From Cyanobacteria bacterium T3Sed10_376R1m (GTDB taxonomy: Bacteria > Cyanobacteriota > Cyanobacteriia > Cyanobacteriales > Cyanobacteriaceae): DNA of 5,942 bases. The stretch's first letter is position 1; each line of letters begins with the position of its first letter. The DNA lies in NCBI GenBank assembly GCA_003566215.1, contig PXEJ01000424.1, forward strand, positions 1 to 5,942, read 5' to 3'. Made by a program: the position numbers and the translations under genes. Under the pieces are notes generated by a model. That model saw nothing but the letters and a program-made list of their open reading frames with translations. It was not told the origin of the DNA and made no database searches. Below are positions 1-4,685 of the stretch, in pieces.

Positions 1-71
1 ATGGTTAGTCTATTCTATGGAGATATTTTGCTTTCTACTTATCTTGACTATATGTTGTGATAAGAAGCTCC

Positions 72-896
72 CTAACAACCTACCTTTTGCCTAACAATAA
101 ACTCCACTAAAGGCTTAATTTGAGAAATCAACTTAGATTGTGCCACCGCTAAAATCGGAAAACCTCTAGTACCATAATTTAGCCCAAGGGGTAAAGGAAA
201 TACCTGATTTGGCTCAAGGGTAACAAAACTGCCCCCAGCACCGAGTAAAATAGGGTAAGCTCCAGCAATATCCCAGATTTTAGGACTAGCTTCAATAGCT
301 CCTAAAGACGCGCCACAAGCGACTAATAAAAGATCATAACTTGTAACCCCAGTTAATCTAATTTTACAAGGAAAAGGACGGGTTAATACCTCTGTGCTTC
401 TACTACAAATAGTAAAAATTTGATTCATACTACATTCAGCAGTACTGGTATAAATAGGTTTATTGTTGAGAAAAGAGCCTTTAGGACCAGTTAAAGGAGT
501 TTTTCCATAGTAATAGCCATGATAGGTTTGTTGTATTTGGGGAAAGTGGACAAAGCCAAATACAGGAGTACCTTGAAATAGTAAACCGATAGAAATACCC
601 CAGATAGGAATCCCCCTAGTAAAGTTAGTTGTACCATCAATGGGATCAATTACCCAACACCAGTCGTTTACGGGCAAAATATGTTCTGTTTCTTCGGTTA
701 AAACTCCATGGGTAGGAAAACATTGTTTTATACCTTTTCTAATTTCTTCATCTGCCCATTTATCTGCTTTAGTAACTAGACTACCGTCTGCTTTACGAGT
801 AGGCTCTAATTTGGCAAAATCTTCTAATAATTTTTCTCCAATACGATAGGTTATTTGATGACAAAAATTATATACTTGTTGCCAAAAGTAAATCAT
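72..896 (-). CDS. Inositol monophosphatase family protein (Mg-dependent sugar/inositol phosphatase)
   Basis: This 274-residue protein has the normal length and all the hallmark motifs of the inositol monophosphatase superfamily. Visible in order are K-A-D-G-S-x-V-T-x-A-D at residues 35-45, the Glu pair of the metal site at 68-69 (TEET), the first signature DPIDGTTNF at 84-92, and the second signature WDIAGAY...GAGG at 208-222. By family analogy the Mg ligands are Glu68 or Glu69, Asp84, Asp87 and Asp209. The enzyme is predicted to be soluble and to hydrolyse a small phosphomonoester. The sequence alone does not separate inositol-1-phosphate, fructose-1,6-bisphosphate and histidinol-phosphate substrates, so no symbol is given. 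The ATG start (894-896) leaves a normal N-terminus before the first motif. No clear Shine-Dalgarno precedes it; the upstream bases on its strand are AT-rich, with a TATAGA hexamer about 15 bp before the ATG. It ends in TAG and is divergent from murG. Confidence 0.93.
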   Translation of the reverse strand: MIYFWQQVYNFCHQITYRIGEKLLEDFAKLEPTRKADGSLVTKADKWADEEIRKGIKQCFPTHGVLTEETEHILPVNDWCWVIDPIDGTTNFTRGIPIWGISIGLLFQGTPVFGFVHFPQIQQTYHGYYYGKTPLTGPKGSFLNNKPIYTSTAECSMNQIFTICSRSTEVLTRPFPCKIRLTGVTSYDLLLVACGASLGAIEASPKIWDIAGAYPILLGAGGSFVTLEPNQVFPLPLGLNYGTRGFPILAVAQSKLISQIKPLVEFIVRQKVGC

Positions 897-979
897 GATG
901 TTTTGCTCTATAGATTTTTGATCTCGAATAATGGATTCTCTTGGTTAAATTTTGTTGATAGGATAAAATGCCCTGTACT

Positions 980-1053
980 TTGACTATTAACTATTGATTT
1001 TTTAATGGTAAAGTATTATTGAAGTTTTGTAACTAAGTTTTGACTGTTAACTA
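980..1053. repeat. Pair of 14-bp direct repeats in the divergent spacer
   Basis: TTGACTATTAACTA at 980-993 recurs as TTGACTGTTAACTA at 1040-1053. The two copies match at 13 of 14 positions and are offset by exactly 60 bp. Both lie between the divergent phosphatase gene and murG, and both begin with TTGACT, a good match to a -35 hexamer reading toward murG. Neither copy has a strong -10 at 16-18 bp (TAATGG at 1003-1008 is the better one). They could be tandem promoter elements, a paired binding site, or the low-complexity TTGACTRTTAACTA tracts that I recall as common in cyanobacterial spacers. The match is seen directly; the role is inference. Confidence 0.5.
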
Positions 1054-1105
1054 AAAAAATTGAGTATCCAGCCCAATAACTAATACGTAAAAATTAATAT
1101 TTGCC

Positions 1106-2176
1106 GTGTCTGTTCAAAATCCTCGACTTTTAATCGCCGCTAGTGGTACTGGGGGACATTTATTCCCCGCCCTCGCTGTGGCAGGACAATTGCCTCATTA
1201 TGACATTGAATGGTTAGGTGTACCTAATCGCCTCGAAACGAGTCTTGTACCTGATTATTATCCTCTTAACACCATTGATATTGAGGGTTTTCAAACTAAG
1301 TTGGGGGTGAAAACTATTTTTGTTTTTGCTAAGATGCTAAATGCGATCGCCCTTAGTTATAAATTAATTAAAAGGAAAAAAATTGAAGTAGTTTTTACCA
1401 CGGGGGGGTATATTGCTGCCCCCATAATAATCGGTGCAAAATTAGCTAAAATTCCCGTAATTCTCCACGAGTCAAATTATATTCCGGGGAAGGTTACAAA
1501 ATTGTTAGGAAGTTGGTGTAATCTAGTAGCAATTGGCTTTCAAGGTACAGAAAAATATTTACCCAAATGTCGCACCCAGTGGGTTAGTACCCCCGTAAGA
1601 CGAGAATTTTTAGAACCTCAACCCCTAGATTTTAAGATACCTGATCATAAAACCCTAATTGTTGTTATGGGAGGTTCACAAGGGGCTGTAGCCGTAAATA
1701 AACTGGCTCGACAATGCGCACCTCATTGGTTAAAAGCAGGGGCATATATTGTTCATTTAACGGGGAATAGAGATGATGATTTTGGAACATTTCAACACCC
1801 CAATTATATTGAAATGAGCTTTTATGAAAATATGGCAGGATTGTTACAACGAGCAAACTTAGCCATTAGTCGCTCTGGGGCAAGTGCTTTGACAGAATTA
1901 GCTATTACCCAAACTCCTTCTATTTTAATTCCCTATCCCTATGCGGCCGAAGATCATCAATTTTACAATGCTAAAGTCTTCGCAAATTCAGGGGCTGGAC
2001 TACTCTTTAGACAAGAAGAATTAACCAGTAATATTTTAAATCAAAAGGTAATGAAATTATTAACTAATCCTCAAAAAATGAAGGAGATGAAAGAAATTTC
2101 TGGAAAATTAGCTTTATCAAATAGTGCAAATATTTTGTCACAAATTATTGAAGAAATACATCGCAAAAATGTGTAA
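1106..2176 (+). CDS. murG: UDP-N-acetylglucosamine--lipid I N-acetylglucosaminyltransferase MurG
   Basis: MurG transfers GlcNAc from UDP-GlcNAc to lipid I on the inner face of the cytoplasmic membrane, making lipid II, the last cytoplasmic step of peptidoglycan synthesis. The 356-residue length is typical of the family. The N-terminal acceptor domain carries the glycine loop SGTGGH (13-18) followed by FPALAVA, then TTGGY (98-102) and HESNYIPG (121-128). A TPVR motif follows at 162-165. The C-terminal UDP-GlcNAc domain has GGSQGA (189-194), SRSGA (255-259), the ribose-binding Glu264 in ALTELA, and DHQFYNA (283-289). Translation starts at GTG (1106-1108); the glycine loop then sits at residue 13, as expected, and no in-frame ATG lies nearer the motif. 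No Shine-Dalgarno is visible. The gene stands alone here, between divergent and convergent neighbours, rather than in a division/cell-wall cluster. It ends in TAA with no strong terminator after it. Confidence 0.97.
   Translation: MSVQNPRLLIAASGTGGHLFPALAVAGQLPHYDIEWLGVPNRLETSLVPDYYPLNTIDIEGFQTKLGVKTIFVFAKMLNAIALSYKLIKRKKIEVVFTTGGYIAAPIIIGAKLAKIPVILHESNYIPGKVTKLLGSWCNLVAIGFQGTEKYLPKCRTQWVSTPVRREFLEPQPLDFKIPDHKTLIVVMGGSQGAVAVNKLARQCAPHWLKAGAYIVHLTGNRDDDFGTFQHPNYIEMSFYENMAGLLQRANLAISRSGASALTELAITQTPSILIPYPYAAEDHQFYNAKVFANSGAGLLFRQEELTSNILNQKVMKLLTNPQKMKEMKEISGKLALSNSANILSQIIEEIHRKNV
1343..1350. repeat. HIP1 octamer GCGATCGC
   Basis: A perfect GCGATCGC palindrome lies inside murG, where it is read as part of Asn-Ala-Ile-Ala. 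HIP1 is strongly over-represented in many cyanobacterial genomes, including within coding regions, so even one copy in this AT-rich DNA supports a cyanobacterial origin. A single copy is suggestive, not proof. Confidence 0.8.
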
Positions 2177-2487
2177 ATTTTGTTAAAAAATAAGACAAGA
2201 TCCTCAAATAAGTTAGTAATAGTATAATTAATCTGACTACTTAATAAATATTGACAATAATCTAGTTTGTTAAATTTTTGATAACCATAAGAATGGTAAA
2301 TAAAAAGATAAATAGTAACTCAAACTTAATTTTATCACCATCGAACTATTTGATGATAGTTATTCAGTACTAAATGATTTAAAACCTTTTATTGATACAT
2401 GGTTTAGTCTTATTTTCTTTTTATTTGTGTAAGTTCTTATTTCATCAAAACTTTAATGGTATTAAGTATTATGTTTTATATTTGAAA
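2177..2487. other. Convergent AT-rich spacer without a convincing gene
   Basis: This 311-bp stretch separates the ends of murG (plus) and the hypothetical gene (minus). It holds two weak hairpin candidates. One is TAAGTTAGT/ACTACTTA (2209-2243), which has a one-base bulge and a long loop. The other is AACTAT-TTGATG-ATAGTT (2344-2361), with a 6-bp stem. Neither is followed by a T-tract, so neither is a normal intrinsic terminator, although either could help end convergent transcripts. The frame 2319-2429 is open for 37 codons but has no ATG, GTG or TTG start near its left end. No RNA gene or promoter is apparent. Confidence 0.5.
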
Positions 2488-4134
2488 TTATTTAAATAGT
2501 TTAAAAAATTTATGAATAAATTTTATGATGACTTCTTCTAGCCAAAGAATTATTTTATCTAATTTTTCTAGGATTATTTCCAAAAAATGTTTTTCGTAAC
2601 CTATAGTTATCACTTGGGCTTCTATTTCTTCTTCTTTAAAGTATTTTTCTTGGTTTAAAACTTTCTTATCTTTGATTGAAGAACCATTCAAGTCTTTACT
2701 ATGTTTATTTATTGGTTTTATTTCTGATATTTGCGTTTTATTTATTAAGGTTTTAATTTCTAAATTTTTTAGTTTTTTCTCTATACTTACAGATTTATTT
2801 TTTGATAGCTGTAGTGGCTGTTTTTCACCATATAAATCTTCCCAAGATAGCCACGGATCAGTTATACTTTCATTAATTGAAATTGCTTCATTATCTCTAA
2901 AAGAAAATGAAAAAGATTTATTTTGATAAAATTTTGGATTGAAAAAATAATCCACTGCCGCCCAAATCAAGGCTTGAATACTGAAAGGATTATCTTGTGG
3001 TTTAACTAAATAATCAATTTTTTTCTTGATTCCTCGACCTTTACTTAATCCTTTAATTATTAGTTGTTCAGTTTTTGTTTGAACTATGGGAATTATTACA
3101 CGGCTTGTTTGTTGAGTTTGAATAACTATATTAGAAATTCTTTGACCAATAGTGTTACTACCTGAAATATTTAGAGCTAATTCATTATCATTATTCTTTG
3201 TAGATATTTTATTATTATTTTGTAAACTCTTGTTGTTTTTCTGTTTTCCAAAAAAGTAATCTAAGGCAGCTTGTATTAAAGAAGTAATAAAAGTTTTATT
3301 TTGTCTTTTATCTTTTATGTCAGATATTTTTTTATCGTTATTGTTGATAATATTTTTCTCTTTAGAAGGGTTTATTAATATACCTTTTTCTAACCTTGTT
3401 AGGAAATTATCTAAAAAAATTAATATTTTATTTGATGTAGGATATTTATTAGATAATAAAAGAGTAGATTTTTCTATATATTCTGAAGAAGTATTGATAT
3501 TGGTAGATAATTTCGATTGTTTTAATTTTTCTAAATTTTGATTAATGTTTTTTTGTCGAAATAAAAAATGAAACGGATTTGGTAAATTAAATTTGGGTTT
3601 AATTTCTTTATTATCTCGGTTATTTATATTTGTAGTTAAACGTCTTTTTTTATCCCAATAATCTCCCCTTGCATCTCTAATAATTAATTTAATTTGCTTT
3701 TGTTGTTCCGGTAAAAATATATTTTCAATCTGATTATTTCCTGTTACTAAAACTATTTGATGATTATTTAACAAACTTGCTAAACCTTGAATTGGATTCT
3801 TTTGTAAATCTTGAATTTGGGGAATTTTTGTTATTTGTTTAGTAACTTCTTTGATAATGAAATCACACTGAAGAAGTCGAGGTGATAAATCAGAGTATTC
3901 AGAAGTAAGACTTTCATTTGTTTTCGGGGATGAACTAAATAGTTGGGTTAATTTTTTTCCATTTTCAAAGAGTAAATAGAATGGAAAAGCAATAGTTGCA
4001 ATACTTGTATTAATTACCTGCCCAAATTGCCTCAGAGTAATACTCAAAGATGTATTTAATTTTATATAACGGCGATTGAGAAAGTTAAATAACCGACTTT
4101 TATAAGGGGTGCTTGATTCTGGGGAAGATGACAT
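2488..4134 (-). CDS. Asn/Lys-rich hypothetical protein with a duplicated DYFF motif; function unknown
   Basis: I cannot assign a function to this 548-residue protein. Its N-terminus is basic, followed by a hydrophobic stretch at about 39-57 (ATIAFPFYLLFE) that could touch or enter a membrane. Residues 101-165 form a more ordered block containing QGLASLL, IVLVTGNNQI and RGDYW. A 13-residue motif occurs twice: ITSLIQAALDYFF (283-295) and IQALIWAAVDYFF (386-398). DPWLSWEDLYG follows at 426-436. The C-terminus (about 505-548) is a strongly amphipathic or hydrophobic helix containing GYEKHFLE and LDKIILWLEE and ending in Phe/Lys residues. Linkers between these blocks are rich in Asn, Lys, Ser and Ile and look disordered. 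From memory, the N-terminal, middle and C-terminal blocks resemble an uncharacterised cyanobacterial family; this is recall, not a search result. The long uninterrupted frame, the ATG start and the conserved-looking islands support a real gene. It stands alone, with convergent murG downstream and a 551-bp gap upstream. A peripheral membrane or scaffold role is speculation. Confidence 0.85.
   Translation of the reverse strand: MSSSPESSTPYKSRLFNFLNRRYIKLNTSLSITLRQFGQVINTSIATIAFPFYLLFENGKKLTQLFSSSPKTNESLTSEYSDLSPRLLQCDFIIKEVTKQITKIPQIQDLQKNPIQGLASLLNNHQIVLVTGNNQIENIFLPEQQKQIKLIIRDARGDYWDKKRRLTTNINNRDNKEIKPKFNLPNPFHFLFRQKNINQNLEKLKQSKLSTNINTSSEYIEKSTLLLSNKYPTSNKILIFLDNFLTRLEKGILINPSKEKNIINNNDKKISDIKDKRQNKTFITSLIQAALDYFFGKQKNNKSLQNNNKISTKNNDNELALNISGSNTIGQRISNIVIQTQQTSRVIIPIVQTKTEQLIIKGLSKGRGIKKKIDYLVKPQDNPFSIQALIWAAVDYFFNPKFYQNKSFSFSFRDNEAISINESITDPWLSWEDLYGEKQPLQLSKNKSVSIEKKLKNLEIKTLINKTQISEIKPINKHSKDLNGSSIKDKKVLNQEKYFKEEEIEAQVITIGYEKHFLEIILEKLDKIILWLEEVIIKFIHKFFKLFK
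2941..2979 (-). repeat. Second copy of the duplicated protein motif (IQALIWAAVDYFF)
   Basis: This segment encodes residues 386-398 of the hypothetical protein. It matches the copy at 3250-3288 at 9 of 13 residues (I, L, I, A, A, D, Y, F, F), 103 residues further along. The codons differ between copies, so the similarity is kept at protein level and is not a recent DNA duplication. The DPWLSWEDLYG element follows this copy only. Confidence 0.75.
3250..3288 (-). repeat. First copy of the duplicated protein motif (ITSLIQAALDYFF)
   Basis: This segment encodes residues 283-295 of the hypothetical protein. It reads as a short amphipathic helix ending in the aromatic cluster Asp-Tyr-Phe-Phe, followed by Gly-Lys-Gln. 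It pairs with the copy at 2941-2979. Low-complexity Asn/Lys-rich sequence flanks it, so it stands out as a conserved island. Confidence 0.75.
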
Positions 4135-4178
4135 AAAAAGCTATTGATGTATAAGTTGATTATTTATACCTACTTTTT
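4135..4178. promoter_or_regulatory. Nested inverted repeats just upstream of the hypothetical gene
   Basis: GTATAA (4149-4154) and TTATAC (4164-4169) form a perfect 6-bp inverted repeat with a 9-bp gap, ending 15 bp before the hypothetical gene's ATG. Outside them, AAAAAG (4135-4140) and CTTTTT (4173-4178) form a second inverted pair, though the inner spacings are unequal (8 and 3 bp). On the minus strand the inner arms also read as -10-like hexamers (TATAAA, TTATAC). This could be a promoter with an operator, but in DNA this AT-rich short palindromes arise easily. No matching -35 is clear, and the spacing does not fit the NtcA consensus GTA-N8-TAC. Confidence 0.3.
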
Positions 4179-4435
4179 GGAAAAATTACGGAGAAAATTG
4201 AACCTTAACTAATCACACTTAGATTAATCTTGGGAAAAATAAAAGTTCCTAGAATAATTTTTAACTCTAAGATATATTATGGCTACAAACATATATTAGA
4301 ACATTTTGAACTTATAAAGAACTAACATTCACACCATTAAATCGAAAATTATGATGGGCGATTCTTGGTTAATTGCCACTTTAACTAGATTTCAAGATTA
4401 CTCTTTTTTCCCCGTCAGACTTGCTTTATATAGAT

Positions 4436-4570
4436 GTTAGGCGTTGCTAAATTTAACGATAATTTTTAGTTGAGGGCGAATGGGCAATGGGAAATAGTAA
4501 TCATATTTTGAATATCAAATACTGATCATAATTCGACAGTATTTTATCTCATGATTAAGCAACACCGAAT
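4436..4570. mobile_element. MITE-like or solo-remnant element bounded by imperfect inverted repeats
   Basis: GTTAGGCGTTGCTAAAT (4436-4452) and the reverse complement of 4554-4570 (ATTCGGTGTTGCTTAAT) match at 13 of 17 positions, including an unbroken GTTGCT core. They enclose about 100 bp of non-coding AT-rich DNA, giving an element of about 135 bp. A GGYGTTGCTNAAT end is, from memory, a frequent terminus of insertion sequences and miniature elements in cyanobacteria. No transposase fragment is visible inside, and I see no target-site duplication, so an old, decayed copy is likelier than an active one. Chance pairing or a regulatory repeat remain possible. Confidence 0.42.
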
Positions 4571-4641
4571 ATTTTACGCACATTACTGCTACCATTTACA
4601 TTAACATTCAAAAGGAAAAAACTCAATCAATTAATTTACAT

Positions 4642-4664
4642 AAAAAAGATAACTTATTTAAGTT
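4642..4664 (-). terminator. Weak intrinsic-terminator-like hairpin after the serpin gene
   Basis: On the minus strand, 22 bp past the serpin TAA, the palindrome AACTTA-AA-TAAGTT (4651-4664) is followed by A-T-C and a run of six T (4642-4647). The geometry, a stem followed by a T-tract, fits a Rho-independent terminator. The stem is only 5-6 A/T-rich pairs, which makes it thermodynamically weak. The position is right for ending the serpin transcript. Confidence 0.35.
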
Positions 4665-4685
4665 TTAGGTAAGATATAGTAGTTT

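Larger units (their letters stand above)
4179..4685. other. Intergenic region between hypothetical gene and serpin, no convincing gene
   Basis: Beyond the palindrome next to the hypothetical gene, about 500 bp hold no supported coding gene. The longest small frame noticed with an ATG is 29 codons (4351-4440, plus). The region contains a possible mobile-element remnant (4436-4570) and a weak terminator-like hairpin after the serpin (4642-4664). A GGGCAATGGGAAATAG tract near 4480 resembles simple GGGCAATGGG-type sequence that I recall from cyanobacterial spacers. The size of the gap argues against one serpin/hypothetical transcript. Confidence 0.5.

Noticed and set aside
1..60. Plus-strand frame open from the first base (ATG at 1-3) to TGA at 58-60, 19 codons; a second plus frame is open from base 2 to a TAA at 92-94.
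   Set aside because: Either could be the tail of a gene entering from the left, converging on the phosphatase gene, but 19-30 codons give no recognisable sequence and nothing chooses between the frames.
640..849. Plus-strand open frame of 69 codons.
   Set aside because: It lies wholly antisense to the phosphatase gene, over its conserved metal-site motifs, and is explained as a shadow of that gene.
1665..1856. Minus-strand open frame of 63 codons.
   Set aside because: It is antisense to the UDP-GlcNAc-binding half of murG and has no independent support.
2293..2373. 26-codon plus-strand frame starting with ATG.
   Set aside because: It is short, its composition is what random AT-rich DNA would give, and it has no ribosome-binding site or recognisable motif.
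2672..3541. Two plus-strand open frames (2672-2926 and 3317-3541) rich in Phe, Ile, Leu and Ser.
   Set aside because: They are antisense to the hypothetical gene. Their hydrophobic look comes from reading Lys/Asn/Glu codons in reverse complement, not from membrane proteins.
4351..4440. 29-codon plus-strand frame starting ATG-ATG, beginning MMGDSWLIATLTRF.
   Set aside because: It has no Shine-Dalgarno, no recognised small photosystem or cytochrome subunit match, and ends inside the left inverted repeat. A frame of this length is expected by chance in a 551-bp spacer.
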